Shown here piece by piece: positions 7,562 through 17,085 of a DNA stretch of 64,000 nucleotides. Within the stretch, counting starts at the first letter, position 1; each line of letters begins with the position of its first letter. The notes beneath the pieces are model-generated. The model searched no databases and was not told where the DNA came from. It saw nothing but the letters and a program-made list of their open reading frames with translations. The DNA is from Dialister sp900541485. Lineage in GTDB: Bacteria; Bacillota; Negativicutes; Veillonellales; Dialisteraceae. Location of the stretch: positions 806,001-870,000 of the forward strand of contig OZ221974.1 in the NCBI GenBank assembly GCA_965119665.1, written 5' to 3'. The translations under genes and the position numbers were made by a program.

Positions 7562-9223
7562 TTATAAATCAAAGATATTAATCTTGTCCCGCAGAACCAG
7601 CTTTACGATACCGAAAGTCAGATAAATGACGAGCATGATACCGACGGCAGTCGCACTGGCAGTCGCCAGAAATCCCTGATTGGCAAGGCTCATGATATTG
7701 ATTGATGCCAGGTTCCATTCCGGTGACACAAGAAATATAACAGTGCTCAGTGTATTCATTGACCGCATAAAGGCGTATACAAAGCTGACAGACAGTGAAT
7801 TTTTGAGCATAGGGAGGACAATTTTTCTAAAGGTAGTAAAGCTCCCTGCTCCCAAATTGGTAGATGCCTGTTCAAGGGACCCTTCAATCTGTTTCAGTCC
7901 CGCCACGGCCTGCCGGTATCCTACGGGAAGCTGGCGGAGTGTCATACCGATGATGATAATTGCCAAAGTTCCTGTCATTTCAAGTATACCGTCATTAAAG
8001 GCAAGAATAAGGGCAAGGCCGATAAATGTACCCGGCAGCGAAACGGGAAGTACCGCAAGAAAATCGAGAAGTGCACGGCCGGGGAATTTTTTTCTGAGCG
8101 TGAGGAACGCAAGAGCAATACCTGCCACAGTGGCAATAGCAGCGGTCGCCATAGAGGCAATCCATGAGTTCAGCATGACGCCCGAATTGACGACACCTTC
8201 TTTGAAATATTGCCAGGTAAAGGTATAGTCCGCGCCAAAGGAAACGGTAAAGGCAAAGAGAATCACCACGCCGATAATCATAAGAATGCAGAGGCTGAGG
8301 AACATGCAGAATGCGAAAAAGCAAGCTGTGGCCAAAGGACCTGCCGTGACACGGACAAGGCCTGCCACCGGTTTCCCCGTTACCGTTACATAGGAATTCT
8401 TTTCCAAGTAGTACCGCTGGATAAAGAAAACCAGTAATGTAGGAATAACAAGAAATACAGAGAGTGTAGCACCCATAGGAAGATCCCAGGCGCCTGTCAC
8501 CTGTGCATAGGCTTCCGTTGCCAAGACATGGTAATTACCGCCGACAAGCATAGGGTTTCCGAAATCGGCAAGTGAATTAATAGCCACGAGGAGAAATGCA
8601 CTTGCCAGTCCCGGTGTCGCAAGGCGCAGTGTCACTGTCCTGAAAAGGTACCACCCCCGGGCTCCCAAATTCTGTGCTGCCAACTCCAAATTCGGACTGA
8701 TATTTTTCAGTACGCCTGAAATGGTGATGTATGCCAGAGGGAAAAAGGCAATGGACTGTGCGACCCAAAGCCCGATCGGTCCGTAGAGGTCAATTTTCAG
8801 CCGGAGCAGTTCCCATGTAATGAAACCGCGGCGACCGAACAGCATGATAAAGGCAAGACCGCTCACCACAGACGGTGCCATTGTCGGTAAAAGTGCTACC
8901 ACCTGGAAAAACCGCTTGCACGGCATATTTGTATAATTCACGCCATAAGCAAAGATGAAGCCGAAAATAATCGCCGTTCCTGTTGCTGCCAGAGAGGAAT
9001 ATATGGTATGACTGAATACTTCTACAAATTCAGGGGCTGTTATGGCCCTTACCCAGTCATCTCCGGTAGGTACAAAGAGAATCTTTGCAAACGGGTAAAT
9101 GACAAAAACAGCAAAAATAAGAAATACTGCAAGAATACTCAAAAGCAGCGGCGGTTCACGAAGAAGTAATTTCAGTTCCGCCCCCATTCCGGTACGTTCA
9201 TAACCGGATGTCTTTTCTTCCAT
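7562..9223 (-). CDS. Fused double ABC permease (FbpB-like)
   Basis: About 553 aa from the ATG 7 nt after AAGGAG. It contains two tandem binding-protein-dependent permease domains of roughly 6 membrane segments each, the FbpB/AfuB/ThiP layout. In the first half the coupling-helix region reads A-A-Q-N-L-G-A-R-G; the equivalent in the second half is Q-A-S-T-N-L-G-A-G, matching the EAA loop that docks with the ATPase. A cytoplasmic N-terminal tail of about 25 residues precedes the first segment. It imports the ligand of the lipoprotein encoded by the gene upstream. A hairpin in the 160-bp gap before it may reduce its expression relative to the binding protein. Confidence 0.88.
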   Translation of the reverse strand: MEEKTSGYERTGMGAELKLLLREPPLLLSILAVFLIFAVFVIYPFAKILFVPTGDDWVRAITAPEFVEVFSHTIYSSLAATGTAIIFGFIFAYGVNYTNMPCKRFFQVVALLPTMAPSVVSGLAFIMLFGRRGFITWELLRLKIDLYGPIGLWVAQSIAFFPLAYITISGVLKNISPNLELAAQNLGARGWYLFRTVTLRLATPGLASAFLLVAINSLADFGNPMLVGGNYHVLATEAYAQVTGAWDLPMGATLSVFLVIPTLLVFFIQRYYLEKNSYVTVTGKPVAGLVRVTAGPLATACFFAFCMFLSLCILMIIGVVILFAFTVSFGADYTFTWQYFKEGVVNSGVMLNSWIASMATAAIATVAGIALAFLTLRKKFPGRALLDFLAVLPVSLPGTFIGLALILAFNDGILEMTGTLAIIIIGMTLRQLPVGYRQAVAGLKQIEGSLEQASTNLGAGSFTTFRKIVLPMLKNSLSVSFVYAFMRSMNTLSTVIFLVSPEWNLASINIMSLANQGFLATASATAVGIMLVIYLTFGIVKLVLRDKINIFDL

Positions 9224-9343
9224 ACACACACTCCTTATAGAGCCTCCTGTCCCGGTATTGCATGAAAACAGAAAACATCAACGTTTCCTCTCCCAAGTCC
9301 GGACAGCCTTTCTTTTAAAAAGAAAGCTCTACGAATAAAAGTA

Positions 9344-9364
9344 ACCTCCACCAACGGCGGAGGT
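9344..9364 (-). terminator. Intra-operon hairpin (attenuator) between binding protein and permease
   Basis: Nine-bp stem ACCTCCGCC / GGTGGAGGT with a 3-nt loop, followed on the minus strand by TACTTTTATT. It probably ends part of the transcripts so that the binding protein is made in excess. Confidence 0.55.
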
Positions 9365-9382
9365 CACTTATTGAATTACCTG

Positions 9383-10429
9383 TTATTCCGCAAAGAAAGT
9401 ATCACAATTCTTCTGCTTGTCTGCCCCTGCCTTAACCAGGTCATAGACTTTGAAAAGCGGGATTTCTTTCAGCGGTTTCATACCTTCCGGCGGTGCTACA
9501 TCCGGATTGCAGGCAATACCGTGAGTCGTCTTGACAAGAATTTCGCCGGCTTCTTTTGTCAGAACGAAATCAATAAAGGCTTTCGCTACGTCTTCATTGG
9601 CTTTATTTTTAATCATGCCTACCGGGCAAACTGTCCAGCCTGCCTGGTCATAGATTGTGCTTACCAGTTTTTGTCCCTTATTGCTGACAAGATTCTGGTC
9701 GGAAATGAAGTTGACGCAGATGAGGTATTCCCCTGCTCCTGTTTTCTGTCCCGGTGTGAATCCGGACGGGGTGAACTGTGCAACCTGCGGTTTTAAGTCT
9801 TTCAGATATGCCCAGCCTTTTTCTTCGCCCATGCTCTGCAATACGGAGCTGATAAAAGTATTTCCCGTTCCTGATTTACGCGGATCGGGCATAATGATTT
9901 CACCTTTAAATTCAGGTTTAATCAAGTCTTCGAGTTTTGTAGGTGCCGCTATTCCTTTCGGCTTAAATTCTTCGTTATACCGTTTTTCGTTATAGCCGAT
10001 AGAAAGCACTTCCAAGTAGGTACCGTACCAGTAACCGTCTTTGTCCTGGTATTCAGGCATAATCATCTTGGCATTCTTGGACTTGTATGCTTCCAAAAGT
10101 CCGTCAGCCGCTGCCTTTGCATGAGCATCGGCCGTGCCTCCGAGCCAGATATCTGCTTTCGGTGCATCTTTTTCCGCAGTGATACGTGCCAAAGCCTCAC
10201 CGGTAGGGAGACGGATAAAGCTTACGTCAGCACCTGTCCGTTTTTTAAAGAGATCCGCCAGTTCTTTCGCCGTATCTTCATGGAAAGATACATACATCAC
10301 CAGCTTTTTGCCCTTCAGGCTTTGCCCCGCTTCGGCCTTAGCCGCATCATTTGAAGATTTGCCGCCGCAGCCGGTTGCCACCATCACGAGACTTGCCAGC
10401 GCACACGCCGCAAGAGCCTTCCATTTCAT
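9383..10429 (-). CDS. Iron-type ABC transporter substrate-binding lipoprotein (FbpA-like)
   Basis: 348 aa from an ATG 10 nt after GAGGAG. Signal peptide with lipobox V-A-T-G-C-G-G gives a lipoprotein anchored to the inner membrane. The mature part begins K-K-L-V-M-Y-V-S-F-H-E-D, followed by A-P-K-A-D-I-W-L-G-G and G-I-A-A-P-T-K-L-E-D-L, typical of the Fbp/AfuA periplasmic-binding fold (SBP family 1-like). It is the first gene of the operon; permease and ATPase follow. A paralogous set lies at 57057-60925. Ligand not determined: ferric iron is the default for this group, but conserved iron-binding tyrosine pairs are not obvious near the C-terminus. Confidence 0.87.
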   Translation of the reverse strand: MKWKALAACALASLVMVATGCGGKSSNDAAKAEAGQSLKGKKLVMYVSFHEDTAKELADLFKKRTGADVSFIRLPTGEALARITAEKDAPKADIWLGGTADAHAKAAADGLLEAYKSKNAKMIMPEYQDKDGYWYGTYLEVLSIGYNEKRYNEEFKPKGIAAPTKLEDLIKPEFKGEIIMPDPRKSGTGNTFISSVLQSMGEEKGWAYLKDLKPQVAQFTPSGFTPGQKTGAGEYLICVNFISDQNLVSNKGQKLVSTIYDQAGWTVCPVGMIKNKANEDVAKAFIDFVLTKEAGEILVKTTHGIACNPDVAPPEGMKPLKEIPLFKVYDLVKAGADKQKNCDTFFAE

Positions 10430-10744
10430 GTAAAACACGCTCCTCTCAAAATTAACAAAACGTTGTACTTATCTTTTACAATCTTATCATATAGTAGCTA
10501 CCCTTTGTAACATGGTTTCGTTTTTGACATAGTAAGCCCCTTTATCCATTCTTTAAAGTCATGTATATGCTGAAATTTAGATGTTTTTCCTTTTAATTTT
10601 AAAAAAATGAATGAAAAAGAATATATTTAAATCTTATAAAGAGTACTTTATTTTATTTGAAAAGTATTCTTTATATTTTATTTCTAATATATATTGAATT
10701 TTAAATTATTCTTGTGCTTGTAAATATATTTATTTTTCAGAAAT
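10430..10744. other. AT-rich intergenic region upstream of the binding protein
   Basis: No gene seen. It carries the leader of the binding-protein gene on the minus strand (a possible TTACAA / GATAAG promoter near 10483-10512) and about 200 bp of very AT-rich sequence before the nitroreductase terminator. Confidence 0.4.
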
Positions 10745-10774
10745 AAAAAAGCCCTGCCGTCGGGCAAAGCTTTT
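10745..10774 (-). terminator. Terminator after the nitroreductase gene
   Basis: GCCC / GGGC stem extended by AAAAGC and GCTTTT-like flanks, followed on the minus strand by TTTTTTATTT, 7 bp after the stop codon. Confidence 0.75.
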
Positions 10775-10780
10775 CTTTAT

Positions 10781-11356
10781 TCAGGAAATCACCTGTACGC
10801 GGAGGGAAATATCTTCTTTTTTCTTCGGCTCCGGTTCTTCTGCGATACCGCCGAAGGGCATTTGTGCCACCATTTTATAATGACCGGGCAGATCAAAGCG
10901 TTTCCTTACCGCTTCATCGATGACGGGATTGTAATGCTGGACCGTCGCGCCGATTCCGAGTTCACGGAGCGCCGTCCAGAGGGACAGCTGGAGCATACCG
11001 CTCGATTGGTTGGCCCAGACAGGAAAGTTTTCCGCATAGGAAGGATAGGTTTCCTGCATTTTTTCTACTACTTTTTCGTCATAGAAATAAAGTATCGTCC
11101 CTGCTCCCGCCTTAAAGCTGTCTGTTTTTTCACGCGCCACTTTTCCACCGAAGCAGTCATAAACCAGGTTCCAGAAGTCGTCATGTGCCTCTCCCATGAG
11201 AAGAACGACGCGGGAGCTTTTCATATCAAAGGCATCGGGCACCAGTTCTGTCAATTCTTTGACCGTTTCCTCCACTTGTGCCGGCGAAACGGGGATTTCT
11301 TTATGAATTTGGTAATAAGACCGTCTTCCCGACAGGGATTCTGCTATTTTTGTCAT
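10781..11356 (-). CDS. Nitroreductase family protein
   Basis: 191 aa flavin-dependent oxidoreductase fold. N-terminal S-L-S-G-R-R-S-Y-Y is the FMN phosphate-binding R-R-S motif; W-A-N-Q-S-S-G-M-L-Q-L-S-L-W-T-A-L-R-E-L-G-I-G-A is the conserved helix and turn of the family, and G-I-A-E-E-P near the end follows the usual pattern. Length fits the short HBN1/YdfN-like group. It uses NAD(P)H to reduce nitro compounds or quinones; the natural substrate is unknown. Monocistronic, with a terminator just after it and GAGGAG before the ATG. Confidence 0.88.
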   Translation of the reverse strand: MTKIAESLSGRRSYYQIHKEIPVSPAQVEETVKELTELVPDAFDMKSSRVVLLMGEAHDDFWNLVYDCFGGKVAREKTDSFKAGAGTILYFYDEKVVEKMQETYPSYAENFPVWANQSSGMLQLSLWTALRELGIGATVQHYNPVIDEAVRKRFDLPGHYKMVAQMPFGGIAEEPEPKKKEDISLRVQVIS

Positions 11357-11520
11357 GGCTCCTCCTTTGAAAATTATATCGAAACTTATCGTTATATTAA
11401 TTATAATCTTTTTGCCCGTTTGTTTGCAAGGTTTTTGCTTATGCAGTTTCTTGTGATTTTAGTCTTCCCCTATAAAGTCTTATTCCCCCGGAAATTTCCG
11501 TTTTGCGGAAAGGAGATTCA

Positions 11521-11567
11521 AAAAAGGCGCTCCCTGATGTCCTGCATCCTGAGGGGCGCCTTTTTTA
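11521..11567 (-). terminator. Terminator after the PBP1A gene
   Basis: AAAAAAGGCGC pairs with GCGCCTTTTTT with additional internal pairing, 14 bp after the pbp stop codon; symmetrical, so it may work on both strands. Confidence 0.85.
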
Positions 11568-11580
11568 TTTACCTTCGTTA

Positions 11581-13641
11581 TTACTGCTTTTCAGAAGAAG
11601 AGTGACCGGCAATTTTGTCAAGGATTTTATTTCCTGCCGCCTTGATTTTATCGCCCAGTTCTTTTTTCTTCTTTTTCTTTTCTTCTTCCTCTTTCTTCTT
11701 CTTTTCTTCTTTTTCCTGTTTCTCTTTTTCTGCCCGGGCCTTTGCTATTTCCGCCGCAACAGATGCGGGGATATCAAAACGTTTTGCCCGGTAAGTATTT
11801 TCCGCACGGCTCATGTAGTCACGCCAGATGAGGGCAGGAATAGTGCCACCGGTATATCCGGCATTTGTGGAGGCATCATCGCCAATCCAGACTGCGGTGG
11901 ACAGATTGGCTGTGTATCCGGCAAACCAGGCATCATGTTCATCGTCGGTCGTTCCTGTCTTTCCTGCCGCTTCCCGGCCTATGTATGCATTACCGCCGGT
12001 ACCGCGGGAAATAACTTCTTCCAGAACGCTCGTCAGTTTCCATGCCGCCTTTTCATCGACGACCTGTTTACTCTCAGGAGTGCCTGTATTATCTTCAAGG
12101 ACATTTCCACTTCTGTCGACGACTTTGAGAATAATGCGGGGTTCCACAAGACGGCCGCCGTTGGCAAATACACTATAAGCTTTTGCCATATCCCAGACAG
12201 AAACACCGTTCGTCAGGCCGCCCAGTGCCGCTGCCAGGTTTATATCGTTATAAGGTCCGTCCGTAACAAGAGTAGAAATACCGCAAGCTTTCGTCGTTTC
12301 AATGATTTTACGGATTCCCACCTGATCGGCCAGATACACGGTAGGAATATTCATGGAGTGGATAAGAGCTTCCGACACTGTCGTTTTACCGCCGGAAGTG
12401 CCGCCGTAATTCTTCGGTGTCCAGCCTCCTCCGAAATCTTTGGCCTCATTACTCAAAGAGTCGTAAATATTGACTCTGTTAGCAAAAGCGGTAAGGTAGA
12501 CAAAAGGTTTGAATGCCGACCCCGGCTGACGCACCATCTGTACGGCCCGGTTGAATTGGTCCTGTCCGCGTCCGCCGACCATGGCTCTCACATAGCCCGT
12601 ACCGACTTCGACAGAAAGAAGTGCGCCCTGCGGCTGGGTCAGTTTATTCTCATCAGTATACGCGTCGGGAAGATTCCGGTTCAGTGACTCTTCTGCCGCT
12701 TTCTGCATATCAAGATCGAGGGTGGTATAAATCTGGAGTCCTTCTTTGTAAATAGCGTCGGAATCATATTTTTCACTGATTTGACGGATGACTTCATTGA
12801 CGAAATACGAGGCGGTGCTGCTCGTTCCTTTCTTGTCCTGCGGTTTTGCCAGATGCAGGTCCGCTTCTTTGGCGGCTGCCGCATCTGCTTCGGTGATATA
12901 ACCGTATTTGGCCATCTGGTCAAGGACAATACCCTGGCGGTATTTCGCCGCTTCCAGACTGCGGAACGGGGAATAGTAATTCGGGCTGTTCGGAAGTCCT
13001 GCAATCAGTGCTGCTTGCGGCAGTGTCAAATCTTTTGCATTTTTTCCGAAATAAACGCGCGATGCCGTCTCGATACCGTAGCAACCCTGTCCGAAATAAA
13101 TCTGGTTCATATACAGTTCAAGAATCTGCTTTTTCGTATATTGGCGCTCTATTTTCAAGGCCAGTATCACTTCGAGAATCTTACGTTTCAGTGTCTGTTC
13201 CTGATTCAAAAACGCATTCCGTGCCAACTGCTGGGTGATGGTACTGCCTCCCTGGCCCGTCGCATTTCCGCTTACGATATTGCTGAACGCCGCACGGAGA
13301 ATCCCTCTCGGGTCCACACCGTGATGTTCATAAAAACGCACATCTTCGGCAGCAACAAACGCATTTTGCAAATTCACCGGCACCTCGTCAATAGAAACGG
13401 GGATACGGTTTTCCTCGGCATGCACCGTCGTAATCAGACGTCCTTTCGCATCATAAATGCGGGACGATGCATCCGGTGCAATATTGGAAGAAATATCGGG
13501 CAGACCGCTGCCTATAGAAACAAAGAATCCTGCCGCTGCTCCCGCCACCGCTATAAAAACGACGACAAAGAGAAAAAAAATCACTTTTTTCCAAGGCGAT
13601 GATTTTTTCACGTGACTGCGGCGAATTTCAGAATTTTTCAT
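11581..13641 (-). CDS. Bifunctional penicillin-binding protein 1A
   Basis: 686 aa class A PBP that polymerises lipid II and cross-links peptidoglycan. One N-terminal membrane anchor lies at residues 18-42. The GT51 glycosyltransferase follows, with catalytic A-A-E-D-V-R-F-Y-E-H-H-G and the G-Q-G-G-S-T-I-T-Q-Q-L-A-R-N motif. The transpeptidase has S-A-F-K (active Ser), S-M-N and K-T-G-T. The C-terminal 60 residues are a lysine/glutamate-rich, probably coiled-coil tail in the periplasm, a low-complexity extension. It is transcribed alone, divergent from nrdD. The start has AGGAG 9 nt upstream. Confidence 0.95.
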   Translation of the reverse strand: MKNSEIRRSHVKKSSPWKKVIFFLFVVVFIAVAGAAAGFFVSIGSGLPDISSNIAPDASSRIYDAKGRLITTVHAEENRIPVSIDEVPVNLQNAFVAAEDVRFYEHHGVDPRGILRAAFSNIVSGNATGQGGSTITQQLARNAFLNQEQTLKRKILEVILALKIERQYTKKQILELYMNQIYFGQGCYGIETASRVYFGKNAKDLTLPQAALIAGLPNSPNYYSPFRSLEAAKYRQGIVLDQMAKYGYITEADAAAAKEADLHLAKPQDKKGTSSTASYFVNEVIRQISEKYDSDAIYKEGLQIYTTLDLDMQKAAEESLNRNLPDAYTDENKLTQPQGALLSVEVGTGYVRAMVGGRGQDQFNRAVQMVRQPGSAFKPFVYLTAFANRVNIYDSLSNEAKDFGGGWTPKNYGGTSGGKTTVSEALIHSMNIPTVYLADQVGIRKIIETTKACGISTLVTDGPYNDINLAAALGGLTNGVSVWDMAKAYSVFANGGRLVEPRIILKVVDRSGNVLEDNTGTPESKQVVDEKAAWKLTSVLEEVISRGTGGNAYIGREAAGKTGTTDDEHDAWFAGYTANLSTAVWIGDDASTNAGYTGGTIPALIWRDYMSRAENTYRAKRFDIPASVAAEIAKARAEKEKQEKEEKKKKEEEEKKKKKKELGDKIKAAGNKILDKIAGHSSSEKQ

Positions 13642-14095
13642 AAAATCCGGCTCCTGTAAAAAATAAAAATGACTTAATTTTTCTTATTATAACATAATAA
13701 ATCGGAAGAAACTCAGAAAACGCAAAAGTCCCCTTATTTTTGTTTTTTCGGAAAACATACTACTTCTATGTTAATTTTCTTTTCTCGTCTACTACATGTA
13801 GATTTTTGCTTTCGTAACCTCTTATAAAAAAAATCTTTAACTGCCCCGTTTTTGTGAAACCCTTCGTGAAACACAAAAGCGGAAACGTGCCCGGTCAATC
13901 TTTACGGGGATTACACTCTTTTTTTATTTTTCCCCTTCTTTTCTTCCCGAAAATTAGAATTTTTTATATTCCCATTCCGGCTATTCCTTTTCTTCCCGAT
14001 ATGTTGTAGTATAGATGTCGGTACAATATGTTGTGTTTTTGAATACACAGCTTTCAATATTTAGTGTTTCATTATAGAGTGAGGAGAGTATAACA
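13642..14095. other. Divergent intergenic region between PBP1A and nrdD
   Basis: 454 bp without a supported gene. It holds both promoters, a CTACATGTAG palindrome near 13791, a TTTTGTG/CACAAAA stem near 13852-13880, and a direct repeat ATATGTTGT at 13999 and 14026 just before nrdD. The repeat resembles half of an NrdR box, but the spacing is 27 bp, not the usual three turns. Confidence 0.4.
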
Positions 14096-16303
14096 ATGAA
14101 TCCGGGTACAAATGAGGAAGTAAAGGTTCACACAAACGTCATCAAGAGAAACGGACAGGAAGTCACCTTTGATATTTCAAAAATCATCAACGCTATCGGT
14201 AAAGCAAATAACGAAGTCAATGAAATCCATCAATTGAATGAATTCCAGATTCGTGCGATTGCCGACAACATTGCCAAGAAAATGTCTTCCTACACGCATG
14301 CTGCCAATGTGGAAGATATACAAGATATGGTAGAAACGGGTATCATGGAAATGCGCGGCTATGAAGTGGCACAGAAATATGTGCGCTACCGCTATAAACG
14401 TGAAATTTCCCGTAAGAGCAATACCACCGATGACGGAATCTTATCTCTCATTGAACTCAATAATGAAGAGGTCAAGCAGGAAAATTCCAATAAGAACCCG
14501 GTTATCAACTCCACCCAGAGAGACTACATGGCAGGCGAGGTTTCCAAGGATTTGACGAAACGTCTTCTTCTTCCCGAAGATATCGTGAAAGCCCATGATG
14601 AAGGCATTATCCATTTCCACGATGCTGACTATTTCGCCCAGAAAGAACACAACTGCGATCTTATCAATCTGGAAGATATGCTGCAAAACGGCACCGTCAT
14701 CAGCCAGACGATGATTGAAAAGCCTCATTCTTTCTTTACCGCCTGCAACGTGACAACCCAGATTGTTGCCCAGGTCGCTTCAAACCAGTACGGCGGACAA
14801 TCCTTTACGCTGTCCCATCTCGCTCCCTTTGTAGATATCAGCCGGCAGAAAATCAAAAAAGATGTCATTGCCGAAAGAGAACTCACCGGCGAATCGATGG
14901 ACGAAGAAATCATCAATAAAATTGTAGAAAAACGTCTCCACGGAGAAATCAAGAGCGGTATCCAGACCATCCAGTACCAACTCATCACGCTCATGACCTG
15001 TAACGGCCAGGCGCCTTTCGTTACCATGTTCATGTATCTTGACGAAGTACCGGAAGGACGCACCCGTGACGATCTTGCCATGATTATCAAAGAAGTACTT
15101 CTCCAGAGAATGCAAGGCGTTAAAAATGAAAAGGGCGTATGGATTACCCCGGCGTTCCCGAAACTCATTTATGTACTCGATGAGGATAATATCCATGCCG
15201 ATTCCCCTTATTATGAACTGACGAAACTGGCTGCGGAATGCACGGCAAAACGTCTTGTTCCCGATTATATTTCCGCTAAAGTCATGAAACAGTACAAAGA
15301 CGGTGACGTTTTCCCCTGCATGGGCTGCCGCAGCTTCCTCACCACTGATACGGAAGGACTCGGAGAAAACGGCGCTCATAAATATTACGGCCGTTTCAAC
15401 CAGGGCGTTGTAACCATCAACCTTGTGGATGTAGCTTGCTCGGCAGAAGGAAATATGGATGAATTCTGGAAAATTCTGGAAGAACGTCTCGAACTTTGCC
15501 ACAAAGCACTCCGCTGCCGTCATGAAAGACTCCTCGGCACGGTTTCCGATGTCGCTCCGATTCTTTGGCAGCACGGTGCCCTTGCCCGTCTGAAAAAAGG
15601 CGAAACCATCGACAAACTTCTTTTCAATAACTACAGCACCATTTCCCTCGGCTATGCCGGCCTTTATGAAATGTGCGTCCGCATGCTCGGCGTTTCCCAT
15701 ACGACAGATGAAGGCCGCGAATTTGCCCTCAAAGTCATGCAGAAACTGAACGACAAATGTGCGGAATGGAAAGAAAAAGAACATATCAGTTACTCCGTCT
15801 ACGGCACACCGATGGAATCGACAACTTATAAATTTGCGAAAGCCCTCAAAAAACGTTTCGGCGATATCCCCGGCGTGACCGACAAGAACTACATCACCAA
15901 CAGCTATCATGTCCATGTGGCAGAAGAAATCGATGCTTTCCATAAACTGAAATTCGAGTCCGATTTCCAGAGACTCTCCCCGGGCGGTGCGATTTCCTAC
16001 ATCGAAGTACCGAATATGCAGAACAATATCCCCGCCGTTCTCACCGTCATGAAGTACATTTATGAAAACATCATGTATGCGGAACTGAACACGAAGAGCG
16101 ATTTCTGCATGGACTGCGGTTACGACGGAGAAATCAAAATCAAAGAAGACGAAAGCGGCAAGCTTATCTGGGAATGCCCGAACTGCGGAAACAAGGACCA
16201 GCATAAAATGTCCGTAGCAAGAAGAACCTGCGGATACATCGGTACCCAATTCTGGAACCAGGGCCGCACCCAGGAAATCAAAGACCGCGTTCTCCACTTA
16301 TAA
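14096..16303 (+). CDS. nrdD: Anaerobic (class III) ribonucleoside-triphosphate reductase
   Basis: 735 aa glycyl-radical enzyme that makes dNTPs from NTPs without oxygen. An N-terminal ATP-cone (about residues 10-100) gives allosteric control. The catalytic core has the N-x-C active-site segment A-C-N-V-T-T and M-G-C-R-S near the middle. The C-terminal zinc site is C-M-D-C and C-P-N-C. The glycyl radical motif is R-R-T-C-G-Y-I-G. GAGGAG precedes the ATG. Its activase NrdG follows 86 bp downstream. Confident by motif completeness and length. Confidence 0.98.
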   Translation: MNPGTNEEVKVHTNVIKRNGQEVTFDISKIINAIGKANNEVNEIHQLNEFQIRAIADNIAKKMSSYTHAANVEDIQDMVETGIMEMRGYEVAQKYVRYRYKREISRKSNTTDDGILSLIELNNEEVKQENSNKNPVINSTQRDYMAGEVSKDLTKRLLLPEDIVKAHDEGIIHFHDADYFAQKEHNCDLINLEDMLQNGTVISQTMIEKPHSFFTACNVTTQIVAQVASNQYGGQSFTLSHLAPFVDISRQKIKKDVIAERELTGESMDEEIINKIVEKRLHGEIKSGIQTIQYQLITLMTCNGQAPFVTMFMYLDEVPEGRTRDDLAMIIKEVLLQRMQGVKNEKGVWITPAFPKLIYVLDEDNIHADSPYYELTKLAAECTAKRLVPDYISAKVMKQYKDGDVFPCMGCRSFLTTDTEGLGENGAHKYYGRFNQGVVTINLVDVACSAEGNMDEFWKILEERLELCHKALRCRHERLLGTVSDVAPILWQHGALARLKKGETIDKLLFNNYSTISLGYAGLYEMCVRMLGVSHTTDEGREFALKVMQKLNDKCAEWKEKEHISYSVYGTPMESTTYKFAKALKKRFGDIPGVTDKNYITNSYHVHVAEEIDAFHKLKFESDFQRLSPGGAISYIEVPNMQNNIPAVLTVMKYIYENIMYAELNTKSDFCMDCGYDGEIKIKEDESGKLIWECPNCGNKDQHKMSVARRTCGYIGTQFWNQGRTQEIKDRVLHL

Positions 16304-16389
16304 AAACATCGGGACAAACCCCGTTTATCCGTATTACGGCGGCTTCCAATTGATGAGAGGCCGCCATTTTGTATAAAAAGGACCACCTT

Positions 16390-16944
16390 ATGAACTATTC
16401 CGGCATAAAAGAATACGACATTGCCAACGGTCCGGGAGTCCGCTTTTCCCTCTTCGTTTCCGGTTGCACCCATCATTGCAAAGGCTGCTTCAATCCGGAA
16501 ACCTGGGATTTCAACCACGGAAAACCGTTCACCCGGGAAACGGAAGACTACATCATAGAACAATTGGGCTACGATTTTTATCAAGGCCTCACTCTCCTCG
16601 GCGGCGAACCGATGGAACCGCCGAACCAGAAAAGGCTTCTTCCCCTCGTGCGGCGTTTCAAGGAAACCTATCCCGAAAAAGATCTCTGGTGCTTCACCGG
16701 CTATCTTTTTGACGAAGACCTTCTCGGGAAATTTGCCAAACAGATGCCGGAAACCATGGAACTTTTAAAATACATCGACATTCTCGTTGACGGCGAATTT
16801 GTCCTGGAGAAAAAAGATGTGACTCTTCTCTTCAAAGGCTCTTCCAACCAAAGAACGATTGACGTTCAAAAATCCCTCAAAGCGGGAGAAATTATTTTCT
16901 GGAATCCCGGCGATACGAGCATGTCAAAATTAGCAAAAATTTAA
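16390..16944 (+). CDS. nrdG: Anaerobic ribonucleotide reductase activating protein (radical SAM)
   Basis: 184 aa from the ATG that follows AAAGGA; a TTG-started frame seven codons longer lacks a site. It generates the glycyl radical on NrdD using SAM and a 4Fe-4S cluster held by C-T-H-H-C-K-G-C. D-I-A-N-G-P-G-V-R precedes the cluster as in all NrdG proteins, and T-L-L-G-G-E-P is the SAM-contacting motif. Ends shortly before a terminator, so nrdDG form one transcript. Confidence 0.96.
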   Translation: MNYSGIKEYDIANGPGVRFSLFVSGCTHHCKGCFNPETWDFNHGKPFTRETEDYIIEQLGYDFYQGLTLLGGEPMEPPNQKRLLPLVRRFKETYPEKDLWCFTGYLFDEDLLGKFAKQMPETMELLKYIDILVDGEFVLEKKDVTLLFKGSSNQRTIDVQKSLKAGEIIFWNPGDTSMSKLAKI

Positions 16945-16949
16945 AATTC

Positions 16950-16978
16950 AAATCTCTTCTCTTCAGGAGAGATTTTTT
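16950..16978 (+). terminator. Terminator after nrdG
   Basis: AAATCTCT pairs with AGAGATTT, followed by a T-run, directly after the nrdG stop. Confidence 0.75.
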
Positions 16979-17085
16979 ATTTCTAAAATTATACATTTTG
17001 CTCTTAAATTTTTAAAAAATGAGAGTATAATAGAAATACTTGTTCCTATACGATTATTTTAAAAAGACAAGAAAGAAGGATTCCT

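Noticed and set aside
11503..12687. 394-codon plus-strand frame opposite PBP1A
   Set aside because: Antisense to a complete PBP1A; low-complexity Phe/Leu stretch is the mirror of the Lys/Glu tail.
13999..14034. Possible NrdR boxes before nrdD
   Set aside because: The two ATATGTTGT repeats are direct, not palindromic, and 27 bp apart; true NrdR boxes are palindromic and about 31-32 bp apart.
14780..16297. 505-codon open frame on the minus strand opposite nrdD
   Set aside because: Antisense shadow of a fully supported nrdD gene; Phe/Val/Ala-rich composition and no ribosome site or family motif.
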